In this document: positions 8,622 through 17,107 of the stretch, one piece after another
How the letters are laid out: each line of letters starts with the position of its first letter
Numbering within the stretch: the stretch's first letter is position 1
From: CAVPEW01 sp963703565
Lineage (GTDB): Bacteria > Actinomycetota > Acidimicrobiia > Acidimicrobiales > VFJN01
Length of the DNA: 64,000 nt
Direction of reading: 5' to 3'
Assembly: GCA_963703565.1 (NCBI GenBank)
Contig: CAVPEW010000034.1
Span: 14,143-78,142, forward strand
Notes under the pieces: model-generated
Seen by the model: only the letters and a program-made list of their open reading frames with translations
Database searches by the model: none
Told to the model about the DNA's origin: nothing
Made by a program: the position numbers and the translations under genes

Positions 8622-9628
8622 CTCGCCGCCTCCTTTCCGTAGCGGATCCGGGGGTCGAACAGGGCGTAGGAGAGGTCCACCAGCAGGTTCACCACCGAGT
8701 AGACGATGACCACGGCCAGGGTGAGGCCGAGCACCACGGGTAGGTCGCGTTGGCTCACGGCGTCGGCGATCTCGGACCCCAGCCCAGGCCAGGAGAACAC
8801 CGACTCGGTGAGCACGGCCACCCCGATGGCGGTGCCCAGGTCGAGGCCGAGCAGGGTGATGATCGGGAGCATGGCGTTGCGCAGGCCGTGGCCCAGGATG
8901 ACCTGACGTTCGCGCAGGCCCTTGGCCCGTGCCGTGCGCATGTAGTCGGCGCGCATGACCTCGAGCATCGAACCTCGGGTCATCCGGGTGGCCAGGGCCG
9001 TCGAGACGCACGCGAGGGTGAGGGCGGGCAGGATCAGGTGGCGCAGCTGCTCGACGCTGCCCGGCAGGAAGAACAGGTTCCAGTCGTCGGGTCCGATGCG
9101 TGACGTGCGCATTCGCATCCACTCCGGCCACTCGTGCTTGTTGGGATAGACCGCGAAGCCGTACTGGAGCACGAACCCGAGCACGAACGCCGGCACGGCC
9201 GACAGCGCGGCCGTGCCGATGGTGGTGAGCCGGTCGCCGATGGAGTACCGCCGCACCGCGGACAGGATCCCGACCCCCAGGCCGACGACGATCTCGATGG
9301 CGATCGCCCAGAACCCCAGTCGCATGCTGTTGACGGCCTTGTCGCCGAGGATCTCGTTGACGCTGCGGCCGCTGAGGAAGGACTCGCCGAGGTCCCACTG
9401 CAGCGTGCGCTGCCAGTAGTCGCCAAACTGCACGATGAGCGGGTCGTCCAGTCCGTATCGCTCTCGGGCCCGCTCGACCACGCCGGGGTCGGGGGTGCGG
9501 TCGGATCCGCCGACGATCTGGTTGGTGATGTCGCCGGGCAGGGCGAACATCAACAAGAACAGCATCGACAGGGCCAGGAACACAGTCGGCACGATCAGCA
9601 GCACCCGACGGATCGTGTAGCTCACCAT
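8618..9628 (-). CDS. oligopeptide/dipeptide ABC transporter permease, OppB/DppB type
   Basis: 336-residue permease. Starts at ATG 9628 with the OppB-type N-terminus (YTIRRVLLIVPTVFLAL). Typical features: RYGLDDPLIVQFGDYW, the periplasmic loop GESFLSGRSV, and the ATPase-docking loop RTARAKGLRERQVI followed by NAMLPIITLLG. Ends with the usual LFDPRIRYGKE. It lies 92 bases after the binding-protein gene, with a strong stem-loop in the gap, and overlaps oppC. Confidence 0.92.
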   Translation of the reverse strand: MVSYTIRRVLLIVPTVFLALSMLFLLMFALPGDITNQIVGGSDRTPDPGVVERARERYGLDDPLIVQFGDYWQRTLQWDLGESFLSGRSVNEILGDKAVNSMRLGFWAIAIEIVVGLGVGILSAVRRYSIGDRLTTIGTAALSAVPAFVLGFVLQYGFAVYPNKHEWPEWMRMRTSRIGPDDWNLFFLPGSVEQLRHLILPALTLACVSTALATRMTRGSMLEVMRADYMRTARAKGLRERQVILGHGLRNAMLPIITLLGLDLGTAIGVAVLTESVFSWPGLGSEIADAVSQRDLPVVLGLTLAVVIVYSVVNLLVDLSYALFDPRIRYGKEAAR

Positions 9629-9670
9629 GGAAGCAGCGCCTCACCCCTTCGTTCGTGCTCGGGTGGGACC

Positions 9671-9696
9671 GGGCCGGGGTCGCACGACCCCGGCCC
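9671..9696 (-). promoter_or_regulatory. intercistronic stem-loop between binding-protein and permease genes
   Basis: A perfect 11-base-pair stem (9671-9681 with 9686-9696) closed by four bases, almost entirely G-C. It lies in the 92-base gap between the oppA-like stop and the oppB start and has no T-tract. Such hairpins after binding-protein genes often protect the upstream message or partly terminate, so that more receptor than permease is made. The structure is seen; the role is inferred. Confidence 0.55.
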
Positions 9697-9720
9697 GCAA
9701 CGGTCTCGACGCCCTGCCGG

Positions 9721-11397
9721 TCAGCCGGCCAGCGTGACCTGCTCCCACAGGATCAACCCGAAGTTGGTCTGCGGGAAGTTCGTGACCTTGTCACCGTCGT
9801 AGACGTAGTCGCCTCGGTACCAGTAGATGGGAACGACGCCGGTGTCCTCGTTGAGCAGGACCTGCTCGGCCTGCTGGAACAGGCTGGCCTGCTCTTCGGG
9901 GTCGACGGTGCGCTTGGCCTCGTCGACCAGCCCGTCGAACTTCTCGTTCGAGTAGCCGAAGTTGTTGCCCCCGATCGAGTCGGAGTGGAACAGGTCGTAC
10001 ATGAAGTTGTCGTAGGTGGGATAGTCCGCGAACCAGCCCGTACGGCAGATCACGCACGCACCGTCGGAGAGCTGCGAGAAGTAGGTCTTGGCCTCGAGCG
10101 GGTCGGCTTTGGCGTCGATGCCCACGGCGTTGAGGTTGTCGACCATGATCGCCACCAGGGGCTCGTTGCCCTGGTCGACGGGGAACTGGATGGTCACCGG
10201 CTCGCTCTGGGTGTTGCCGGCGGCCTTCCACTCGGCCAGCGCCGCCTTGGCGCCGTCGGGGTCGTAGGAGCAGAACTCGCAGAGGCCCTCCTTGAACCCG
10301 GGTATGCCGGGCGGGGTGACCCCGGTCGAGATCGTGCGGCTGCCCTCGTTGACCGAGTCGTTTATGTCCTCGCGGTCGACGGCCATGGAGATCGCCTCGC
10401 GCAGCTTCTGGTTCTGCGGCCCGCCGACGAGCGGGTTCCGTTCGTCGATGCTGAAGTGGTACGAGCCCAGGATCTGGGTGTCGAGGGTCGTGGACCAGTT
10501 CTCCTTGGCCTCCGAGACCCGGCCCGGGGGCAGGTTGGCGTCGTCGCCCTCGCCGGCCTCGAACGAGTTGTAGGACGTGTCGGGATCCTCGGTGACCCTG
10601 AAGGTGATCTTGTCGAGCCTGTCGGGCCAGGTCTCCCCGTTGATGTCGCCGGTCCACTCGTCGTTCTTGACCAGCACGATCTCGTCGTCGGTGCGTGCCC
10701 CGGCCAGCTTGTAGGGGCCGTTGCCGATCATGACGCCGTTCTCCCAGTCGGCCGGGCTCTCCAGCGCAGCCTCGGGCACCGGGTAGAAGAGCTGGAAGCC
10801 TGCCACTGCATCGAAGTTGGAGTACGGGGCGCTGAGCGTGACGGTCAGGGTCATGGCTGCGTCGTCGGCGGCAACCCCGGCGAGGGTGTCCGCGGTGCCG
10901 TCGAGCTTCTCGGCGCCGCCCTGGATGAAGTTCATCAGGTAGCTGTAGTCGCCGGCGAAGTCGGGGTCCGACGCACGCTCCCAGGAGGCCTGGAAGGTGC
11001 TGGGCAGGATCTCCTCGCCGTTGGAGAAGTGCATCCCCTCCCGGATCTTGAAGGTCCACACGCTGGCGTCGTCGTTGGAGCTGTAGGACTCGGCCACGAC
11101 CGGCTTGACCTCGGGGTTGTCCGGGTCGGAGGCGTCGACGTCGGTGAGCCCGTCGTAGAGGGCGTTGACGACCTGGTAGGCGTCGATGGTGGTGTTGAGC
11201 GCCGGGTCGATGTGCTCGGGCGGGTCGCCGACGAACGTGCCGAGGTCGACGAACTCACCGCCCGCGGCTCCCTGGGACGTGGGCTCCTCGGCGGCGGTGT
11301 CGCCGCCATCGTCGTCGTCGTCGCCGCACGCGGCGGCGAACAGGGACATGCCCAACACGATGGCGAGGAGCTGTGCGCCTCTCCGCTTGGTTCTCAC
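9721..11397 (-). CDS. peptide ABC transporter substrate-binding lipoprotein (SBP family 5)
   Basis: 558-residue receptor of the oppABCDF-like system. GTG 11397 is preceded by AAGGAGGA and begins a lipoprotein signal (MRTKRRGAQLLAIVLG) with lipobox FAAAC, followed by an acidic linker of Asp residues. The SBP_bac_5 domain covers the rest: DPALNTTIDAYQV, WTFKIREGMHFSNG, then GNGPYKLA and the C-lobe LREAISMAVDRED. The intact frame contrasts with the second binding protein at 3657. It is the first gene of the transporter unit, 160 bases downstream of tpiA, so it may have its own promoter. The exact peptide or other substrate is unknown. Confidence 0.92.
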   Translation of the reverse strand: MRTKRRGAQLLAIVLGMSLFAAACGDDDDDGGDTAAEEPTSQGAAGGEFVDLGTFVGDPPEHIDPALNTTIDAYQVVNALYDGLTDVDASDPDNPEVKPVVAESYSSNDDASVWTFKIREGMHFSNGEEILPSTFQASWERASDPDFAGDYSYLMNFIQGGAEKLDGTADTLAGVAADDAAMTLTVTLSAPYSNFDAVAGFQLFYPVPEAALESPADWENGVMIGNGPYKLAGARTDDEIVLVKNDEWTGDINGETWPDRLDKITFRVTEDPDTSYNSFEAGEGDDANLPPGRVSEAKENWSTTLDTQILGSYHFSIDERNPLVGGPQNQKLREAISMAVDREDINDSVNEGSRTISTGVTPPGIPGFKEGLCEFCSYDPDGAKAALAEWKAAGNTQSEPVTIQFPVDQGNEPLVAIMVDNLNAVGIDAKADPLEAKTYFSQLSDGACVICRTGWFADYPTYDNFMYDLFHSDSIGGNNFGYSNEKFDGLVDEAKRTVDPEEQASLFQQAEQVLLNEDTGVVPIYWYRGDYVYDGDKVTNFPQTNFGLILWEQVTLAG

Positions 11398-11531
11398 GTC
11401 GTGGTCCTCCTTGCAGATGGCTGCTGGGCATCCGGGCGATCAGCGCGCTGCGCTCGACCTAGGCCCGATCGGGCGCCGCCTGGGTGGGGGGATCATCCAG
11501 CGAGCGCCCGTCAGGCAGCCGACGCTAACAG

Positions 11532-11551
11532 CACGGCGTGAAACCGCCGTG
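11532..11551 (-). terminator. possible terminator hairpin after tpiA
   Basis: A seven-pair stem (11532-11538 with 11545-11551) with a six-base loop begins just after the tpiA stop. No T-run follows, so it could be a weak terminator or an mRNA 3'-end stabiliser separating tpiA from the opp genes. Confidence 0.35.
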
Positions 11552-11557
11552 GGACCC

Positions 11558-12338
11558 TCAGGCGCCTGCTCGCACGATGGCGGCGAAGTCGTCGGCGACG
11601 AGGCTGGCCCCGCCCACCAGCGCCCCGTCGATGTCGGGCTGGGCCAGCAGCTCCGCGGCGTTGGTGGCCTTGACGGATCCGCCGTACTGGATCCGCACCG
11701 AGCGCGCGGCGTCCGTGCCGGCCAGCTCGGCGACCGAGGCCCGGATCAGCGCGCACACGGCCTGGGCGTCGTCGGCGCTGGCGGTGCGCCCGGTGCCTAT
11801 GGCCCAGATCGGCTCGTAGGCTACGACGAGGCCGGCGACCGCAGCGGCGTCCAGCCCGTCGAGGCCGGCGGCCACCTGGGCCCGCACCTTGGCCTCGGTG
11901 TCGCCGGCCTCGCGCTCGGCGAGGGACTCGCCGCAGCAAAGGATCGGGGTCATCTCCTGGGACAGGACGGCGTCCAGCTTGGAGCGCACGACCTCGTCGG
12001 TCTCGCCGAAGATCTCACGCCGTTCGGAGTGGCCGACGATCACGTAGCGCACGGCGAGCTTGGCGAGGAACGCGGGGCTCACCTCGCCGGTGTATGCGCC
12101 CTGGAGCTTCCCAGTGGCAGTTCTGCGCGCCCAGTGCGATGGGCACCGGTTCGCGCTCGGAGATCAGGAACGTCTGCACGGTGCGCAGGTCCGTGAAGGG
12201 AGGGTGCACCGACACGTCGACGGTGTCGTAGTCCTCGGGGCGCAGCATGTAGTGCAGCTTCTGTACGAGCTGGAGCGCCTCGAAGTGGTTGTGGTGCATC
12301 TTCCAGTTGCCGCTCACCAACGGCTTGCGTTCGCTCAC
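11558..12338 (-). CDS. tpiA: triose-phosphate isomerase (one frameshift)
   Basis: Interconverts dihydroxyacetone phosphate and glyceraldehyde-3-phosphate. The GTG start overlaps the pgk stop (GTGA). Motifs: GNWKM with the substrate-binding Lys, IVGHSERR with catalytic His, YEPIWAIGTG with catalytic Glu, and the phosphate loop GALVGGAS. The frame breaks at GAGCTTC (12104-12110). Deleting one base gives NCHWELQGAYTGEVSP and a normal protein of about 259 residues. A broken isomerase in an otherwise intact glycolytic operon is very unlikely, so this is treated as a sequencing insertion. Confidence 0.88.
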
Positions 12339-13465
12339 CCGGCGCCTCCCCGGCTGCGCAGGGCGGCCAGGCCGGGCAGGTCGCCCGCCTCGAGCAGCTC
12401 GAGGCTGGCTCCACCGCCGGTGCTGATGTGGTCGATCCGCCCGGCGAGGCCGAACTGGGCGACCGCGGCGGCGCTGTCGCCCCCGCCGACCACCGTGAAC
12501 GCCCGTGAGTCGGCCACGGCCTGGGCGACGCTGCGGGTGCCGGCCGCGAAGCGGGGATCCTCGAACACGCCCATGGGCCCGTTCCAGAACACGGTGCGGG
12601 CCTCGGCTATCGCGTCGCCGAACTCGGCGGCCGTGCCGGGCCCGATGTCGAGCCCGCGCCAGCCCTCCGGCAGCGCCGTGCCCGCCTGGCGCACCTCGCC
12701 GCCCGCGCCCGGGTCGCCGACGGTCCCGCCCGGCCCCAGCGCGGTGACGTCGCTCGGCAGCCGGATCGCCGCGCCGGACTCGAGGAGCCGGCGGCAGGCG
12801 TCGATCTGGTCGGCCTCGAGGAGCGAATCGCCCACGGGCCGGCCCTGCGCGGCCAGGAAGGTGAAGCACATCCCGCCGCCGACGAGCAGCTCGTCGGCCA
12901 CCTCGAGCAGCGCCTCGATCACCTTCAGCTTGTCGGAGACCTTGGAGCCTCCCAGCACGGCCACGAAGGGCCGCTTGGGGTTCTCGCGCAGCCCGCCGAG
13001 CACCTCCACCTCGCGCGCCAGGAGCCGACCGGCGGCCGAGGGCAGGTGGCGGGGCGGACCGACGATGGAGGCGTGGGCGCGGTGAGACGCTCCGAAGGCG
13101 TCGTTGACGTAGGCGTCGAAGCCCTCCACCAGGCGAGCCACGAAGGCGGGGTCGTCGGACTCCTCACCCGGGTCGAATCGCAGGTTCTCGCCCAGCTCGA
13201 CCCCCGGGGCCAGCTCGGCGAGGCGGGCCCGCACCGGCGCCACGTCGTAGCGAGGGTCGGGCGCCCCCTTCGGGCGCCCCAGGTGCGTCACCGCTGTCAC
13301 GTGCGCGCCGCGCTCGGTGAGCCAGCCGATGGTGGGAAGCGCGGCGCGTATGCGCAGGTCGTCGGTGATGCGCCCCTCCGACAGCGGCACGTTGAAGTCT
13401 GCGCGCAGCAGCACACGGCGACCCTGGACCGGTGGCAGGTCCTCCAGGGTCGGCAACGGCAGCAC
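12335..13465 (-). CDS. pgk: phosphoglycerate kinase
   Basis: Transfers phosphate from 1,3-bisphosphoglycerate to ADP. 376 residues, slightly short for the family but complete. N-domain motifs RADFNVPL and HLGRPKG; hinge and nucleotide domain GGSKVSDKL, then FWNGPMGVFE and the C-terminal GGGDSAAAV. GTG 13465 was chosen from the start of homology (LPTLEDLPPVQGRRVLLRAD) and lies 11 bases after the gap stop. The longer open frame upstream belongs to gap read across its frameshift. Cotranscribed with gap and tpiA. Confidence 0.93.
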   Translation of the reverse strand: MLPLPTLEDLPPVQGRRVLLRADFNVPLSEGRITDDLRIRAALPTIGWLTERGAHVTAVTHLGRPKGAPDPRYDVAPVRARLAELAPGVELGENLRFDPGEESDDPAFVARLVEGFDAYVNDAFGASHRAHASIVGPPRHLPSAAGRLLAREVEVLGGLRENPKRPFVAVLGGSKVSDKLKVIEALLEVADELLVGGGMCFTFLAAQGRPVGDSLLEADQIDACRRLLESGAAIRLPSDVTALGPGGTVGDPGAGGEVRQAGTALPEGWRGLDIGPGTAAEFGDAIAEARTVFWNGPMGVFEDPRFAAGTRSVAQAVADSRAFTVVGGGDSAAAVAQFGLAGRIDHISTGGGASLELLEAGDLPGLAALRSRGGAG

Positions 13466-13476
13466 GGGCGCCCCGC

Positions 13477-14491
13477 TCAGCGCTGGTTGGCGGCGCCGAC
13501 CACGGCGGCCAGGTCCACGAGGCGGTTCGAGTACCCCCACTCGTTGTCGTACCAGCCCAGGACCTTGACCATGTTGCCCATGACCATCGTCAAAGGCGAG
13601 TCGAACGTGCACGAGGCGGGCGACCCCACGATGTCGGAGGCTCACGATCGGGTCGACGCTGTAGTCGAGGACTCGGGCCAGCGGACCCGACGTGGCGGCG
13701 GCGCGATAGGCCTCGTTGACCTCCTCGACGGTGACGTCCCGTCCGACCAGGCCGGTGAAGTCGGTGATCGAGCCGTCGGGGACCGGCACCCGCAGAGCGG
13801 TCCCGTCGAGGCGTCCCTTCATCGACTCCATCACCAGGCTGGTGGCGCGGGCTGCGCCGGTGGAGGCGGGCACGATGTTCACCGCGGACGCCCGGGCCCG
13901 GCGGAGGTCCTTGTGGACCAGGTCGAGCAGGTTCTGGTCGTTGGTGTAGGCGTGCACGGTGGTCATCAGGCCGCGCTCGACCCCGAAGGCGTCGTCGAGG
14001 ACCTTGATCATCGGGACGAAGCAGTTGGTGGTGCACGAGGCGTTCGACACGACCAGGTGGGCGTCGGGGTCGAAGGTGTCGTCGTTCACTCCGACCACGA
14101 AGGTGGCGTCGGCCCCGGTGGCGGGCGCCGAGATGATCACCCGCGGCGCGCCGGCCTCGAGGTGGGCGGCTGCCTTGTCGCGGTCGGTGAAGATGCCGGT
14201 CGACTCGATGACCACGTCGACCCCCACGTCGCCCCACGGCAGCGCCTTGGGGTCGCGCTCGGCGAACACCTTCACCCGGTCGCCGCCGATCGAGAAGCCG
14301 TCGTCGGTGACCTCCACGGGCACGTCGAGGCGCCCGTGGGTCGAGTCGTAGCGCAGCAGGTGGGCGTTGATCTCCGGGGAGGTCAAGTCGTTGACCGCCA
14401 CGAGCTGCACGTCCGCCCCGGCCTTGCGGGCCGCTCGGTAGAAGTTGCGGCCGATGCGGCCGAAGCCGTTGATGCCGACGCGGATGCTCAT
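13477..14491 (-). CDS. gap: glyceraldehyde-3-phosphate dehydrogenase (one frameshift)
   Basis: NAD-dependent glycolytic dehydrogenase. ATG 14491 starts the Rossmann fold INGFGRIGRNF. The active-site Cys is in SNASCTTNC. HAYTNDQNLLD and the phosphate-binding region ASTGAARA follow. At GAGGCTC (13637-13643) one base is inserted. Removing it restores IVSSDIVGSPASCTFDS and the C-terminus WYDNEWGYSNRLVDL, giving about 337 residues. First of the gap-pgk-tpiA unit. Only 88 bases separate it from yvcK, where many Actinobacteria carry whiA. Confidence 0.9.
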
Positions 14492-14578
14492 GGCGGGGGC
14501 TCCCTGGGTCGTCCAGCCGGTGCTGGCGCCCATCCGAGCAGATCCCCGCCGGTGGTTCCAGTTCCCCTCGGGCTGGGT

Positions 14579-15443
14579 TCAGACCAGCTGTGCGAGGACC
14601 GAGCCCAGCTTGGCGGGGTCGTGCGCCCGCCCGCCTCGGCTCGCGATGTCGGCCTCGACCACCTCGCAGCCCGGTGCACCCACGGGCAGGGCACCAAGCT
14701 GGGTGACCACGACGTGGGGGTGCACGCCGTGGGCGGCGAGGGCGGCCAGGTGGGCGGTCACGTCGTAGCCGCGGGTCTCCGCGGACTCGGCGTGCAGGTT
14801 GCACACGTAGACGACGCGGGCCTCGGAGTCGGCGAGGTGTCGGCGCAGGTCGCCCACCACCGCGGCGGCCAGCACGCTGGTGAACAGCGACCCGGGGCCG
14901 AGCACGACCTGGTCGGCGGCCATCACCGCTGCCGAGGCGCGGGGATCGCACACCGTGGCGCGCGGTTCCACCCAGACCTCCTCGACGCCTTCGGAGAGCG
15001 CGACGGCCACCTGGCCCTCCACGCGCCTGCCACCGGCGCGCGCCACCAACACGACGGGGTCCTCGGCGACGGGAACCACCCGTGCCCGGTCGGCTCGGAT
15101 GCCGACCAGGGCGGCGAGCTCGTCGACGGCGAGGTGGAACCGGCCGAGCTCCTCGGTGAGCGCCAGCAGCAACAGGTTTCCCACGGCGTGGCCGTCGAGC
15201 TGCACCCGCGTCGAAGCGGCGTTCGAGCAGGCGCGACCACACCAGCGACGGGTCGGCCAGCGCGGACAGGCACCGGCGCACGTCTCCGGGGGCGGGCACG
15301 TCCCACGCGGCGCGCAGGCGCCCGGTGGAGCCGCCGTCGTCGGCGGTGGCGACCACTGCGGTGAGGTGCGACGCGTAGCCGGCCGTGGCCCTCAGGGTGC
15401 AGGCCAGACCGTGCCCGCCGCCCACCGCGACGACCCGGCTCAC
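14579..15443 (-). CDS. yvcK: YvcK/CofD-like gluconeogenesis factor (one frameshift)
   Basis: Member of the YvcK family (CofD-like fold), linked to carbon metabolism and cell-shape control in other bacteria; it binds UDP-sugars there. N-terminal VVAVGGGHGLACTLRA and TADDGGSTGRLR are the diagnostic motifs, then GDVRRCLSALAD. At GAGCTGC (15197-15203) one base is inserted; without it the sequence reads FDAGELDGHAVGNLLLLAL, the conserved GH..GNL motif. Corrected length is about 287 residues. GTG 15443 overlaps the rapZ stop. The order rapZ-yvcK-gap is normal except for the missing whiA. Confidence 0.88.
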
Positions 15444-16294
15444 CGTTGCAGGTCCCGGTGGGTGACCGCTACCTGCACGGCGCGCGCACGGAGTCGCTCT
15501 GCGACGCTCTCTGCGATCGCCACGCTGCGGTGGCGGCCCCCCGTGCAGCCGAAGGCGACCGTCAGATAGGCGCGCCCCTCGTCGCGCAGGGCGGGCACGA
15601 CGACCGCGAGCAGCTCGTCGACGATCTCGACGAAGGCGGTCGCCTCGGGGCGGGAGACCACGTACCGGGCTACCTCGGCGTCGAGCCCGGTCAGGGGCCG
15701 GAGCTCTTCGACCCAGTGCGGGTTGGGCAGGAATCGGCAGTCCAGCACCATGTCGACGTCGACGGGCAGCCCGTGCTTGTAGCCGAACGACGACACCGTC
15801 ACGTGCAGCTCCGACCCGGTGCCGTCGGTGGCGAACAGCTCACCGACTCGGCGGCGCAGCTCGTGGACGTTGAGCGTGCTGGTGTCGACCACCACGTCGG
15901 CGTCGGCGCGCACCGGTTCGAACAGGAGGCGCTCGCGCTCGATGGCCTCGGTGAGGCTCCCGCCCGGGCGCACGAGCGGGTGTCGTCGCCGCGTGTGCTC
16001 GTAGCGGCGCACGAGGGTGTCGGTCGACGCGTCGAGGAACAGGACCCTCACGGTGGCTCCCGAGTGGCGCAGCGCGTCCAGGGCGGGCGGGATCTGGTCG
16101 AGCTCGGCGCCTGCGCGCAGCACCAGCGCGACCCTCGTCGGGCGCGTGCCGGGCCCGGCGGCGAGCTCGGCGACCTTGGGGATCAGCTCGGCGGGCAGGT
16201 TGTCGATGACGAACCAGCCAAGGTCCTCGAGATCTCCCGCCGCCTCGCTGCGTCCCGCTCCGGACAATCCGGTGATGACCACGAACTCGTCCAT
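15440..16294 (-). CDS. rapZ: RapZ/YvcJ nucleotide-binding protein
   Basis: 284 residues. P-loop protein of the RapZ family, an RNase adaptor for amino-sugar control in E. coli; the role in Actinobacteria is less clear. Walker A is GLSGAGRS, with Arg where Lys is usual; this is common in actinobacterial members. Further motifs: DLGWFVIDNLP, RVLFLDAS, RRRHPL, and the C-terminal VSSFGYKHGLP with GCTGGRHRSV. Start ATG 16294. Overlaps yvcK by four bases and follows a methyltransferase gene by about 60 bases. Confidence 0.93.
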   Translation of the reverse strand: MDEFVVITGLSGAGRSEAAGDLEDLGWFVIDNLPAELIPKVAELAAGPGTRPTRVALVLRAGAELDQIPPALDALRHSGATVRVLFLDASTDTLVRRYEHTRRRHPLVRPGGSLTEAIERERLLFEPVRADADVVVDTSTLNVHELRRRVGELFATDGTGSELHVTVSSFGYKHGLPVDVDMVLDCRFLPNPHWVEELRPLTGLDAEVARYVVSRPEATAFVEIVDELLAVVVPALRDEGRAYLTVAFGCTGGRHRSVAIAESVAERLRARAVQVAVTHRDLQR

Positions 16295-16357
16295 CTACGA
16301 GCAGGCTACGGGACCGTCGCGCCCGGCGTGGCGGTCGACTGGCGGGGCGCGGCCGGA

Positions 16358-17107
16358 TCAGACCCGGTGGCAGCGGAGGTAGAGCAGCCGAGGGATCGTG
16401 GCGGCGGCGCGGTACTCCTGGGCGCGTGCGAGGAACCCCGGGGGCGGGGCGGGCTCGGCGAGGTGGTCGAGGGCCAGACCGGCGCCGAGCAGCGCGTTGA
16501 CGTAGCGGTGCAGGGGCCGGTGGATGAACGGGATGTGCACCCCGGGTTCGACCTCTTCGACGGTGCGGTCCTCGACGAGGTACTCGCCGATGCGCCAGTA
16601 CTGCTCGGGCGGGTCGAGCACCTGGTCGTCGATCCACCCGCTGCCCGGCGTCTGCAGCAGCGGGTGGTTCAAGAAGAACAGGAGGCGGCCGCCCGTCACG
16701 AGCACGCGGGCCACCTCGGCGATGGCGGCGTCGATCTCGACGATGTGCTCGAAGACCAGGCAGGCCACCACCGCGTCGAAGCTGGCATCGGCGACCGGCA
16801 GAGCAGCCGCGGCGGCACGGGCGTAGAGCGCGCCTCCGCCCCGGCGGGCGGCCTCGGCCACCTGGGCCGCGGTCGGGTCCACGCCGAGGGCGAGCCAGGC
16901 GCCGCCGCCGAGCGCGAGTCGGGCGATCTGGCCTTCGCCGGTGCCCACGTCGAGCACCCGGCGGGCGCCGGCGAGGTCGGCTGCCGCCATGGGCAGGATC
17001 TGCTCGACGTACTCGGGATCGGCACCTTGGCTGAAGCCGTCCTGCCACCAGCGCGCGTGACGCTCCCACAGGTCGCCGGGTTCGGAGTCGCCGGGGTCGG
17101 GGCTCAA
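16358..17107 (-). CDS. class I SAM-dependent methyltransferase
   Basis: 249 residues from TTG 17107, which overlaps the uvrC stop (TTGA); no better start lies in frame. Motif I VLDVGTGEGQIARLAL, motif II LGVDPT, post-motif ALPVADASFDAVVACLVFEH and motif III LVTGGRLLFF define a Rossmann methyltransferase of the Methyltransf_11 kind. The C-terminal part (HIPFIHRPLHRYVNALL) resembles small-molecule or lipid methyltransferases, but the substrate is unknown. It sits between uvrC and rapZ, genes that are usually adjacent, so it is an insertion into the core block. Confidence 0.8.
   Translation of the reverse strand: MSPDPGDSEPGDLWERHARWWQDGFSQGADPEYVEQILPMAAADLAGARRVLDVGTGEGQIARLALGGGAWLALGVDPTAAQVAEAARRGGGALYARAAAAALPVADASFDAVVACLVFEHIVEIDAAIAEVARVLVTGGRLLFFLNHPLLQTPGSGWIDDQVLDPPEQYWRIGEYLVEDRTVEEVEPGVHIPFIHRPLHRYVNALLGAGLALDHLAEPAPPPGFLARAQEYRAAATIPRLLYLRCHRV

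Noticed and set aside
9655..11541. 628-residue plus-strand open frame opposite the peptide-binding lipoprotein
   Set aside because: Antisense to a protein with lipobox and family 5 motifs; Val/Gly/Asp-rich shadow.
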